Shown in pieces: positions 5,592-12,029 of a stretch of DNA of 12,915 nucleotides (positions are counted from its first letter, which is position 1; each line of letters opens with the position of its first letter). This DNA is from Oceanospirillaceae bacterium (lineage in GTDB: Bacteria > Pseudomonadota > Gammaproteobacteria > Pseudomonadales > Balneatricaceae), in NCBI GenBank assembly GCA_003521845.1, contig DPHB01000029.1, forward strand, positions 1 to 12,915. Direction: 5' to 3'. The translations under genes and the position numbers were made by a program. The notes below the pieces were generated by a model that worked only from the letters and a program-made list of their open reading frames with translations, was not told where the DNA came from and made no database searches.

Positions 5592-6401
5592 ATGCCCCAC
5601 AGCTTAACTATTGACGCTAAAAACAACCACCTTACGGCAGATTATGCGAAAGGTGCCGCTCAAGCTATGCTTGCCCTAGGACATAAACGTCCGCGTATTC
5701 ATTGCATCACCAGTACGGTTGCTCAAGATATTTCATCAGACGTCATCTTGGCCGTCGGTGCCACCTCCTCTTTCACTATTAGTGCAGAAGAAATCTGTGA
5801 GCTAGTGGCGGCAACTAACTCCCTGGTGGTGAATATTGGCACCTTAGATAGCAACCGCCGTGCTGCTATCATTCCGGCCATACAAACAGCCACAGAATAC
5901 GCTAAGCCGTGGATCTTGGACCCGGTATCGGTTCACGCATCCAACACTCGCCTTGAGTTTGCACGCGGTTTGATGGAGTACCATCCTTCTCTAGTACGTG
6001 GTAACGCCTTAGAAATTCAAAAACTTGCCAACAGTAACAGCCCTATGGCAGCCCAAGAGCTGGCCCTACAATACGGCTGTGTGGTTGCCCAAACGGGTGA
6101 AACGGACATTATTACCAACGGTGTAAGAACCTTGATGATTGCCAACGGCCACCCAATGCAAACACGTATTTCGGCCATGGGTTGTGCAACAACAGCCTTT
6201 ATCGCCTGTTTTATGGCCATTGACCATGATGCCTTTGATGCCGCTGTACAAGCCTTGTTAATCATGGGTGTTGCTGCCGAACTGGCCGCTACCAAGTCGT
6301 TTGGCCCTGGCAGTATGCACATGAACCTGTTGGATTCTATCTATACCATCAACGAACAAATGCTAGCGCGTTATGGCCATGTGGTTGAGCTTGCCAACTA
6401 G
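5592..6401 (+). CDS. thiM: ThiM-family (hydroxyethylthiazole kinase-like) kinase with divergent active site
   Basis: The 269-residue protein follows the ribokinase-like ThiM fold from end to end: IHCIT (36-40), LAVGA (53-57), VVNIGTLDSNRRAAI (79-93), WILDPVSVHA (107-116), LVRGNALEI (134-142), VVAQTGETDIITNG (164-177), the catalytic Cys198 in ISAMGC (193-198), and KSFGPGSMHMNLLDSI (235-250). ThiM phosphorylates hydroxyethylthiazole in thiamin salvage. Here several canonical residues differ: ITN is ITS, the TAN box is SSD, the GASPxM box is GATSSF, and the usual TG(T/A)GC anion hole is SAMGC. The family is sure; the substrate is not, and a related small alcohol is possible. It has no thiD or thiE neighbour and lies between glyA and the purine genes, facing away from both. 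AGG lies 8 bases before the ATG. It ends in a shared bidirectional terminator. Confidence 0.8.
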   Translation: MPHSLTIDAKNNHLTADYAKGAAQAMLALGHKRPRIHCITSTVAQDISSDVILAVGATSSFTISAEEICELVAATNSLVVNIGTLDSNRRAAIIPAIQTATEYAKPWILDPVSVHASNTRLEFARGLMEYHPSLVRGNALEIQKLANSNSPMAAQELALQYGCVVAQTGETDIITNGVRTLMIANGHPMQTRISAMGCATTAFIACFMAIDHDAFDAAVQALLIMGVAAELAATKSFGPGSMHMNLLDSIYTINEQMLARYGHVVELAN

Positions 6402-6428
6402 ATTTTGATGCTGCAATTCTGTACATCA

Positions 6429-6456
6429 CCGCGCCTGCGCCTCCATGCGCCCGCGG
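6429..6456. repeat. GC-rich imperfect inverted repeat after thiM
   Basis: Outer arms CCGCG (6429-6433) and CGCGG (6452-6456) enclose inner arms GCGC (6437-6440) and GCGC (6447-6450) around a 6-base loop. It is much more GC-rich than its surroundings and lies between the thiM stop and the terminator, in the usual place for REP-like elements. Only one copy is visible here, so it is not shown to be a repeat family. Confidence 0.3.
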
Positions 6457-6481
6457 CATACAGCACATCCTGTAGATAAAT

Positions 6482-6510
6482 AAAACCCGGTTCAAGAGAC
6501 CGGGTTTTTT
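6482..6510. terminator. Bidirectional terminator between thiM and the gntR gene
   Basis: A 10-bp perfect stem (6482-6491 with 6499-6508, core ACCCGGT/ACCGGGT) closes a 7-base loop. The plus strand ends in T6 and the minus strand in T4, so it can end both the plus-strand thiM transcript and the minus-strand purine operon, whose last codon lies 28 bases away. Confidence 0.85.
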
Positions 6511-6537
6511 GTTTGTATATTGCCTGTTTGCTAGCGA

Positions 6538-7242
6538 CTAGCCAGCTAGCAAATTGGCCAAGCTACTACTGCTAACCCGGCGTTTAAAATCACACCCCGT
6601 GCGCACATGCCCGAGGTGATGTAACATGAGGTTCTGGCTCTTTTCTTGCTGCCCTTTGTGTAAGGCTTGCAGTAACTCAAAGTGTTCATCACGGGCGCAG
6701 TTATTACCACCCTGCCCGTACATAGCAATAATCAACGACGTTTGCGAAATCAAGCCACGCAGTATATGCACATAAGATTGATTTCCCGCTGTTTCTGCCA
6801 GACGCAGATGAAATTCACCAGAGCGCCTTAACGCGGTGCCTGTATCACCCTGGTCTAGCGCCTCTTGTTCTAGCTCAATCATCATCTGCAAATTATTGAT
6901 AGCTTGAGCATTTACATTGCCACAAGCCAAATTTACCACCGCCATTTCGATCAATTCACGCGCGTCCAATATTTGCTGTGCCGAGACTGCATCAGGGGCA
7001 GCAACAAAGGCACCCCTATTCTTGTGCATCACTACTACTTGTTCGGCAGCCAGGCGCTGCAAGGCCTGACGCACCAAGGTACGGCTGACACCAAACACTT
7101 GTGCCAAATCTTGCTCATTAAGCTTGGTATTAGGCGCTAAGCGTTGTTCGAGGATGCTATCGAACAACTGTCGATAAACATCCAGATTAGGGCTGCTCGT
7201 CCTTATAGAAGCCTCACTGTACGCACTATCATTTTTGCTCAT
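6538..7242 (-). CDS. GntR-family transcriptional regulator, FadR/FCD subfamily
   Basis: The 234-residue protein has an N-terminal winged helix (about residues 20-80) with the recognition region LNEQDLAQVFGVSRTLVRQALQ split over residues 41-62 and the wing KNRGAFVA (74-81). The FCD ligand domain follows (about 88-220), with DARELIE (93-99), EFHLRLAETAGN (143-154), DEHFELLQAL and a histidine-rich HHLGHV near the end; these histidines are typical metal ligands of FCD domains. As last gene of the urate operon it is very likely the pathway repressor, sensing urate, allantoin or another intermediate (inference). A 12-bp palindrome at the puuE promoter is a fitting target. I prefer the ATG at 7242-7240, preceded by GAGAGA, giving a 34-base gap after uraH. 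A GTG at 7287, overlapping the uraH end by 11 bases, would add 15 residues and cannot be fully excluded. Confidence 0.88.
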   Translation of the reverse strand: MSKNDSAYSEASIRTSSPNLDVYRQLFDSILEQRLAPNTKLNEQDLAQVFGVSRTLVRQALQRLAAEQVVVMHKNRGAFVAAPDAVSAQQILDARELIEMAVVNLACGNVNAQAINNLQMMIELEQEALDQGDTGTALRRSGEFHLRLAETAGNQSYVHILRGLISQTSLIIAMYGQGGNNCARDEHFELLQALHKGQQEKSQNLMLHHLGHVRTGCDFKRRVSSSSLANLLAG

Positions 7243-7276
7243 GGGTGATCTCTCTGCTTTTTGTCCACCATCATGG

Positions 7277-7630
7277 TTAGCTACCACGGTAGGTAGAGAA
7301 ACTATACGGCGATACTAACAAGGGTACGTGGTAATGCGACTCTGCATCAGCTATACCAAAGCGGATCGGTACAATGTCCAAAAAGGCAGGTTCTGGCAAG
7401 CTAATGCCGACATTGCGAAAATAGTCACCAGCTGCAAATTCCAATTCATACTCACCAATCACAAATCCATCACTAGGTAGTATTGGACTATCGCAACGAC
7501 CATCATCGTTGGTGTAGGTAGCTACAATTAGTTCACGCTGCTCACCCTGGCGGCGATAAAGCCGCACGGCCATACCCTGCGCAGGCACACCTTGCGCCGT
7601 GTCGAGCACATGTGTAGTTAAAAATCCCAT
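7277..7630 (-). CDS. uraH: 5-hydroxyisourate hydrolase (transthyretin-like)
   Basis: The protein hydrolyses 5-hydroxyisourate, the product of urate oxidation, to OHCU. At 117 residues it has the usual length and all signatures: LTTHVLDTAQGVPA (4-17, with catalytic His7), NDDGRCD (41-47, with Arg45), SHYHVPLLVSP (98-108, with His99 and His101) and the invariant C-terminal YRGS (114-117). There is no signal peptide, so it should act in the cytoplasm as a homotetramer, as known for the family. AAAGGAG sits 8 bases before the ATG. It follows puuD by 33 bases and precedes the regulator in the same operon, directly coupled in function to PuuD, which makes its unstable substrate. Confidence 0.97.
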   Translation of the reverse strand: MGFLTTHVLDTAQGVPAQGMAVRLYRRQGEQRELIVATYTNDDGRCDSPILPSDGFVIGEYELEFAAGDYFRNVGISLPEPAFLDIVPIRFGIADAESHYHVPLLVSPYSFSTYRGS

Positions 7631-7663
7631 TTCTTAAGCTCCTTTGGCCAATACACTTGTAGG

Positions 7664-8836
7664 TTATTGCTGCTGTAGCCATTGGCCAAGCAACTGACGC
7701 TCTTCTGTGGTCATTTGCGTGGCGTTACCCAAGGGCATTATTTGTGTTGCTACAGCTTGTTGATAAATACGCGAGCCTTGCACACGCACTTGTTCAAGAT
7801 TATCCAACATTACCCCGGCGGGTGCAGTTACAAAAGCTACATGAGTAGGTTGCGCAGAATGGCAGGCAACACAATGATCAGCAATCATAGTTTGCGCCTG
7901 CGCATCGTTCAATGGGCCTTTAGCATTATCACTCAAAATGATAGGCGCTGGTGCGGTCACGTAGGCCATGACCATCATTGCCAGCACGGCAGCGGGCATT
8001 GCCCATACAAACTGTTGGCCATTGTGGCGTGTGTTAAAGTAGTGCCTTACCGCGATACTAATCACAGCTAAAGCCAATAAAACTAACCAATTCAAGCCAT
8101 TGCCATAGGTACTAGGAAAGTGGTTGCTAATCATGATGAATAACACCGGCAAGGTGAGGTAGTTATTATGACGCGAACGCAACAAGGCATTTTTAGGTTT
8201 ACTAGGGTCAGGCTCTTTACCGGCCTCAATGGCGGCGACAAGCGAACGCTGGGCAGGCATGATAACGAAAAACACATTGCCTACCATCATGGTGCCAATA
8301 ATGGCGCCAACATGAATATAAGCCGCTCGGCCCGACATAAACTCAGAGAACATCCAGGCGGCAGCGGTTAATGCCAATAAGAGCACTAAGCCGAGCATTG
8401 CTGGCTGGTGACGCAACGGACTTTTACAAAGTAGGTCATACACAATCCAGCCAACCACCAAACTGGCAATGCCCAGGCCTACGGTAGCCGCCGCCGATAA
8501 GCTAGAATCCGCCGCTACTAGATAGGTATCCGCATTTAGGTAAAACACCACTGCCAATAGCAATACACCAGACAGCCAAGTACTATACGCTTCCCATTTA
8601 AACCAATGCAGGTGTTTAGGCATAGTGGTTGGCGCTAGGTTGTATTTTTGCAAGTGGTAAATACCGCCACCATGAATCGCCCATAACTCACCAGCTAGTT
8701 CTGAGTTCTTAACACTACGATCAAGGTTATTTTCTAGCCAAACAAAGTAAAAGGATGCACCAATCCAGGCAATACCCACGATGACGTGTACCCAACGGAC
8801 GGTCAGATTTAACCATTCAATAATATGAGCTTCCAT
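7664..8836 (-). CDS. puuD: Membrane urate oxidase PuuD with C-terminal cytochrome c domain
   Basis: PuuD oxidises urate to 5-hydroxyisourate and passes electrons to a fused cytochrome c instead of making hydrogen peroxide directly, as described for the Agrobacterium protein. The 390-residue sequence has about eight hydrophobic helices (near 12-33, 83-101, 115-136, 145-165, 172-194, 227-240, 249-266 and 276-297) followed by a class I cytochrome c domain (about 310-390). The heme motif CVACH is at 322-326 and a probable axial methionine is M367 in IMPLG. The N-terminal part holds the family histidines in RWVHVIVGIAWIGASFYFVW (14-33). The heme domain is expected on the periplasmic side (inference). 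AGAGG precedes the ATG. It lies 13 bases after allA and 33 before uraH. No soluble uricase or FAD urate hydroxylase is in the window, so this is the urate-oxidising step of the operon. Confidence 0.93.
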   Translation of the reverse strand: MEAHIIEWLNLTVRWVHVIVGIAWIGASFYFVWLENNLDRSVKNSELAGELWAIHGGGIYHLQKYNLAPTTMPKHLHWFKWEAYSTWLSGVLLLAVVFYLNADTYLVAADSSLSAAATVGLGIASLVVGWIVYDLLCKSPLRHQPAMLGLVLLLALTAAAWMFSEFMSGRAAYIHVGAIIGTMMVGNVFFVIMPAQRSLVAAIEAGKEPDPSKPKNALLRSRHNNYLTLPVLFIMISNHFPSTYGNGLNWLVLLALAVISIAVRHYFNTRHNGQQFVWAMPAAVLAMMVMAYVTAPAPIILSDNAKGPLNDAQAQTMIADHCVACHSAQPTHVAFVTAPAGVMLDNLEQVRVQGSRIYQQAVATQIMPLGNATQMTTEERQLLGQWLQQQ

Positions 8837-8849
8837 ATGTTGCCTCTAT

Positions 8850-9389
8850 TTAATCTTCAATATATTCATTGACTAGGGGATTTAGATCTATCTGTGCTTG
8901 CATGTCGGTGACCAGGTCCACTTCAATCAAGTTATTACCAGCACCACTACGATCTACCACCAAAAAGTCTTGTTCAGGTGCCAAAATCAACAAGGGGTGA
9001 TGCCACACCCCTGCGGCATAATTTACGCCCTGCTCACCATTAGTGACAAAGGCATGTAAGGCCTTAGGATTGCCAGATTCTGTTTTGCTCGCCACAACCA
9101 CCAGAAATGGGCGTTTATCAATAGGCATAAACGCCTGACTACCTAGCGGGTGCTGCTCGACCATGCTTAAGTTAATGGGGTTGCCCCAGCGGCGCGAACG
9201 AAACACATTAATAATAGCCTTGTCACCTGCATCACTAAGCTCTACCTCTGACAAGTGATGATAACGCTCAGTAAAGCCCTGGTTAATAGCAAAATGTTGT
9301 GCCCCTTCAAGCTCAATAACTTCGCCAAATTCGGCAAAATTGGCTTTACTAAGAGGTAACACTTCTATTACCGCTAATGACATGCTCAT
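8850..9389 (-). CDS. allA: Ureidoglycolate lyase
   Basis: AllA splits ureidoglycolate into glyoxylate and urea, the last step of the route encoded here. The 179-residue protein has the normal length of the family and its motifs: FAEFGEVIE (18-26), FRSRRWGNPI (63-72), HPLGSQAFMPI (80-90), GVNYAAGVWHHPL (121-133) and DFLVVDRSG (141-149), which form the cupin-like beta barrel. The start ATG (9389-9387) shares its A with the TAA stop of the allantoicase gene, a TAATG overlap that usually means coupled translation; a second ATG two codons in is also possible. It is cytoplasmic, with no signal or membrane segment. The pairing of allantoicase and lyase means both ureido groups leave as urea, not ammonia. 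Confidence 0.95.
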   Translation of the reverse strand: MSMSLAVIEVLPLSKANFAEFGEVIELEGAQHFAINQGFTERYHHLSEVELSDAGDKAIINVFRSRRWGNPINLSMVEQHPLGSQAFMPIDKRPFLVVVASKTESGNPKALHAFVTNGEQGVNYAAGVWHHPLLILAPEQDFLVVDRSGAGNNLIEVDLVTDMQAQIDLNPLVNEYIED

Positions 9390-10390
9390 TAGGCTTGTAC
9401 CTTGCCACGTATACGTAAGCGAGAAACACCACCATCAGGGAAGATATTTAAGCGCACATGAGTGATTGGCCCTTGGGCCGTTATTTCGTTACGGAACTGG
9501 TGTATGTGGTCCATTTGCAACTTTTGAGAAGGCAATATCTCGGGCCAGTATAGGCTTTGGGCTGCCATCTGCTCATCGCTACCACCGTCTACAAAAGCAC
9601 CTTGAATATTGCATGAATCAGGGAAGTTACCCTTAAAATGAGCCGTATCAACCTCAATTTCACTCACTTCACCGGGCACACCTAAAGCAATAATGACCCA
9701 ATCAAAACCAGGTTCACGGCGCCGTGCGGTTTCCCAACCATCACCCATGTTAATACCACGGCCTGGCGCCAGAATATTTTCCATTACGCCAAAGTGTTCA
9801 TCAGAACATAATAGGGCACGGCCACCATTTTCCATGGCTGCCAAGTCAATTTCCTGGCCGGCTAGCTGCTGCCAGTCCTTTACCACTTCGCCGTATACGC
9901 GCAAACGTGCAATACCGCCATCAGGGTACATATGCAAACGCACATGGCTATAAACTTGGTCATCGACTATTGCATGTATGTGCTGGCTATCCCCCTGCAA
10001 ACTTTGCGAGCTAAGGACTTCTTGCCATTGCGTAGCGTCAGTAGGGTCGCCATCAGCAACATAGCAAGCTTCTAAAGAAGCACTAGGTGCATAGTTGCCG
10101 GTAAAATAGCTAGTATCAATATTAAGACCTTTAATACGCCCCGGTAAGGCAAGGCGTACGGTACAATGGTCATGACCTGGGCCACGCTTACGACGCGACT
10201 CCCAACCGTCCATCCACTTGCCATTATCATCATATACACCTTCTTTCCACACGGCAGCGTGATGTTGCAACATACGATTCATGTCAGCAAAAAAATCGTC
10301 GGTACTGTGTATGGCCTTGGCTCCAAGACGCGCATCAGCCAGGTTGGTCATACGGGCATAAGGGTTATTGGTCGGGTTTTGTTCGCTCAT
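9389..10390 (-). CDS. alc: Allantoicase
   Basis: Allantoicase hydrolyses allantoate to ureidoglycolate and urea. The 333-residue protein shows the diagnostic internal duplication of two jelly-roll lobes: DGWESRRKRGPGHDH (61-75) with DTSYFTGNYAPS and HVRLHMYPDGGIARLRVYG (149-167), and DGWETARRREPGFDW (217-231) with DTAHFKGNFPDS and HVRLNIFPDGGVSRLRIRG (311-329). I start it at the ATG 10390-10388, which has GAGAG 7 bases upstream; a reading from a TTG at 10438 would add 16 residues but has no ribosome binding site and runs almost into uraD. The gap to uraD is 48 bases, the widest between the enzyme genes of the operon. Its stop codon overlaps the allA start. Cytoplasmic. Confidence 0.96.
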   Translation of the reverse strand: MSEQNPTNNPYARMTNLADARLGAKAIHSTDDFFADMNRMLQHHAAVWKEGVYDDNGKWMDGWESRRKRGPGHDHCTVRLALPGRIKGLNIDTSYFTGNYAPSASLEACYVADGDPTDATQWQEVLSSQSLQGDSQHIHAIVDDQVYSHVRLHMYPDGGIARLRVYGEVVKDWQQLAGQEIDLAAMENGGRALLCSDEHFGVMENILAPGRGINMGDGWETARRREPGFDWVIIALGVPGEVSEIEVDTAHFKGNFPDSCNIQGAFVDGGSDEQMAAQSLYWPEILPSQKLQMDHIHQFRNEITAQGPITHVRLNIFPDGGVSRLRIRGKVQA

Positions 10391-10438
10391 TGCTTTTCTC
10401 TCTATTAAATCTTGTGTGTAATTGCTAGTTATAGTCAA

Positions 10439-10954
10439 TTACAGGTCTGCTAGACGGAAGCCTGCTATCTTATTGATTTCTACTAAAGCTTGTTCAAATT
10501 CTTGCCCTGGAGTGTTGTCTATGCGCTGTCGGAAAGCCGCCAATATTTGATGTCGATTACTGCCCTTTACCGCCTTGATAAACGGAAAACCAAACTTGGC
10601 CTTGTAAGCCGTATTCAACTGGGTGAACTCGGCGAATTCTTCGGTACTGCAATCCTGAATACCAGCGCCGGACTGTTCAGAGGTAGAAGCTTCGGTAAGC
10701 TCGCCAGCAATAGCCGCCTTACCGGCCAAATCTGGGTGGGCATTTATGAGCGCTAGCTGACGTTCCTGATCAGCCCCTAACATGACGGCTACAAATACCT
10801 CATGCAAACTATCTCGCTGTGAATGCGCTACGGCCAATCCATTGTCGTAGACGCCTTCTGCTACCCAAGGTGAGTGTTCGTATAGATCTTTAAAATGCTC
10901 AACAAACGCCATACGCGTCATTTCTGATGGAACGCAGGTAGTTAAAGTAGCCAT
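10439..10954 (-). CDS. uraD: OHCU decarboxylase
   Basis: UraD decarboxylates 2-oxo-4-hydroxy-4-carboxy-5-ureidoimidazoline to S-allantoin, the step after HIU hydrolase. The 171-residue, all-helical protein has the family signatures INAHPDLAGKAA (70-81, with the catalytic histidine at 73), STSEQSGAG (90-98, with Glu93) and KFGFPFIKAVKG (120-131), followed by the RHQILAAFRQRI helix. The start ATG (10954-10952) shares one base with the puuE stop codon, giving a TAATG junction. No peroxisomal-type signal or leader peptide is present; it is cytoplasmic. In the operon it sits between puuE and alc, so the gene order does not follow the reaction order. Confidence 0.97.
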   Translation of the reverse strand: MATLTTCVPSEMTRMAFVEHFKDLYEHSPWVAEGVYDNGLAVAHSQRDSLHEVFVAVMLGADQERQLALINAHPDLAGKAAIAGELTEASTSEQSGAGIQDCSTEEFAEFTQLNTAYKAKFGFPFIKAVKGSNRHQILAAFRQRIDNTPGQEFEQALVEINKIAGFRLADL

Positions 10955-11871
10955 TATTCAGCTTCCTGATAGGGGTGGTTAGCATGCCAATGGCGGGCAA
11001 TATCAACCCGGCGGGCATACCAAACATGATCAAACTGCTGGGTATAGGCCAAGAAGCGCTGAATAGCGCGAAAACGCGCAGGACGGCCCAACAAACGACA
11101 ATGCATGCCGATAGACAACATCTTAGGGGACTCAGCCCCTTCTTCATACAGCACATCAAAAGCGTCTTTTAGGTACTGATAAAACTGCTCACTAGTATGA
11201 AAGCCTTGGTTGGTCGCAAAGCGCATATCATTGGTATCCAAGGTATAAGGGATCACCAGGTGTGGCTTACCATGTTCGGTGTTCCAGTAAGGTAGGTCAT
11301 CACTATAGTCATCAGAATCGTATAGAAAGCCGCCCTCTTCCATCACCAGCTCGCGGGTTTTGGGACTATCGCGCCCTGTGTACCAACCCAGTGGCCGCTC
11401 ACCAGTGACTTGTTTTAAAATTTCTATGGCCTTGTACAGGTGTTCTCGCTCTTCTTCCTTATCCATGTACTGGTAATCAATCCAGCGATAAGCGTGGGAG
11501 CAAATTTCATGGCCTTGGGCGTGCATTTTTTGCACCACTTCAGGGTGGCGTTGTGCCGCCATGGCAACGGCGAAGATAGTTAAAGGAACGCCTTGTTGTT
11601 GGAATAAATCCAATATGCGCCACACACCAGCTCGGCTACCATACTCGTAAATAGACTCCATACTTCGGTGGCGCACTCCTGACAAAGGCTGGGCGCCTAT
11701 AATTTCAGACAAAAAGGCTTCTGACTCTTGGTCACCGTGAAGAATACAACGCTCGCCGCCCTCTTCGTAATTCAATACGAAAGACAAAGCAACACGTGCA
11801 TTGTGAGGCCATACGGCATGCGGAGGATGGCCGTTATAACCAATCAAATCACGGGGATAAGGTGCTGACAT
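10954..11871 (-). CDS. puuE: Allantoinase PuuE (polysaccharide-deacetylase family)
   Basis: PuuE hydrolyses S-allantoin to allantoate and belongs to the carbohydrate esterase 4/NodB fold, unrelated to the metal-dependent allantoinase AllB. The 305-residue protein begins YPRDLIGYNGHPPHAVWP (5-22), then shows LSFVLNYEEGGER (29-41), YEYGSRAGVWRILDLF (76-91), GHEICSHAYRWIDYQ (120-134), GWYTGRDSP (162-170) and YDSDDYSDDLPYW (184-196), all as in PuuE. I start at the ATG 11871-11869, with GGA 7 bases upstream; an upstream TTG at 11937 would add a 22-residue hydrophobic stretch, but that DNA is better read as the promoter and operator. It is the first gene of the operon, controlled by the palindrome at 11899-11910. 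The stop overlaps the uraD start. Confidence 0.96.
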   Translation of the reverse strand: MSAPYPRDLIGYNGHPPHAVWPHNARVALSFVLNYEEGGERCILHGDQESEAFLSEIIGAQPLSGVRHRSMESIYEYGSRAGVWRILDLFQQQGVPLTIFAVAMAAQRHPEVVQKMHAQGHEICSHAYRWIDYQYMDKEEEREHLYKAIEILKQVTGERPLGWYTGRDSPKTRELVMEEGGFLYDSDDYSDDLPYWNTEHGKPHLVIPYTLDTNDMRFATNQGFHTSEQFYQYLKDAFDVLYEEGAESPKMLSIGMHCRLLGRPARFRAIQRFLAYTQQFDHVWYARRVDIARHWHANHPYQEAE

Positions 11872-11898
11872 AAACAGTTCCGATATATAAAAAACAAT

Positions 11899-11910
11899 AT
11901 TGTATACAAT
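11899..11910. promoter_or_regulatory. Likely operator of the purine operon (12-bp palindrome)
   Basis: ATTGTATACAAT is a perfect palindrome. Sites with the TTGTATACAA type of core are common targets of FadR/FCD-subfamily GntR regulators (established in general), and this operon encodes such a regulator as its last gene. The site overlaps the last two bases of the predicted puuE -10 element and the transcription start, 28 bases before the ATG, an ideal place for repression. Confidence 0.7.
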
Positions 11911-11937
11911 CTTATAGAAAACATAAGCAACTGCCAA
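11909..11937 (-). promoter_or_regulatory. Predicted sigma-70 promoter of the puuE operon
   Basis: On the minus strand TTGGCA (11937-11932, five of six consensus bases) and TAAGAT (11914-11909, four of six) are 17 bases apart. The start of transcription would fall inside the palindrome at 11899-11910. Prediction by eye only. Confidence 0.55.
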
Positions 11938-11964
11938 GACATAAGGCCCAGGTTTCGCTAAAAT
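11936..11964 (+). promoter_or_regulatory. Predicted promoter of the ghrA-like gene
   Basis: AAGACA (11936-11941) and TAAAAT (11959-11964) are 17 bases apart on the plus strand. The -35 element touches that of the divergent puuE promoter, so the two could compete for polymerase or be controlled together. The -10 lies inside a small inverted repeat (11956-11968, arms CGCTA and TAGCG), which could be another protein site. Confidence 0.4.
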
Positions 11965-12029
11965 AGCGCTCTGTTTACCATTTGGCAGCTATCTGCTGTT
12001 AGCTTTTGCCTTTACTGGACACTTTATTC

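Noticed and set aside
6017..6322. 101-residue minus-strand open frame inside thiM
   Set aside because: Antisense shadow of the ThiM frame, without a ribosome binding site or family features.
10391..10438. Extended allantoicase start at TTG 10438
   Set aside because: No ribosome binding site, while the ATG at 10390 has GAGAG at good spacing and gives the usual family length.
11872..11937. Extended PuuE N-terminus with a hydrophobic 22-residue leader from a TTG start
   Set aside because: The bases are better explained as promoter and operator, the ATG at 11871 has a ribosome binding site, and known PuuE proteins start near the YPRDLIGYNG segment without a signal peptide.
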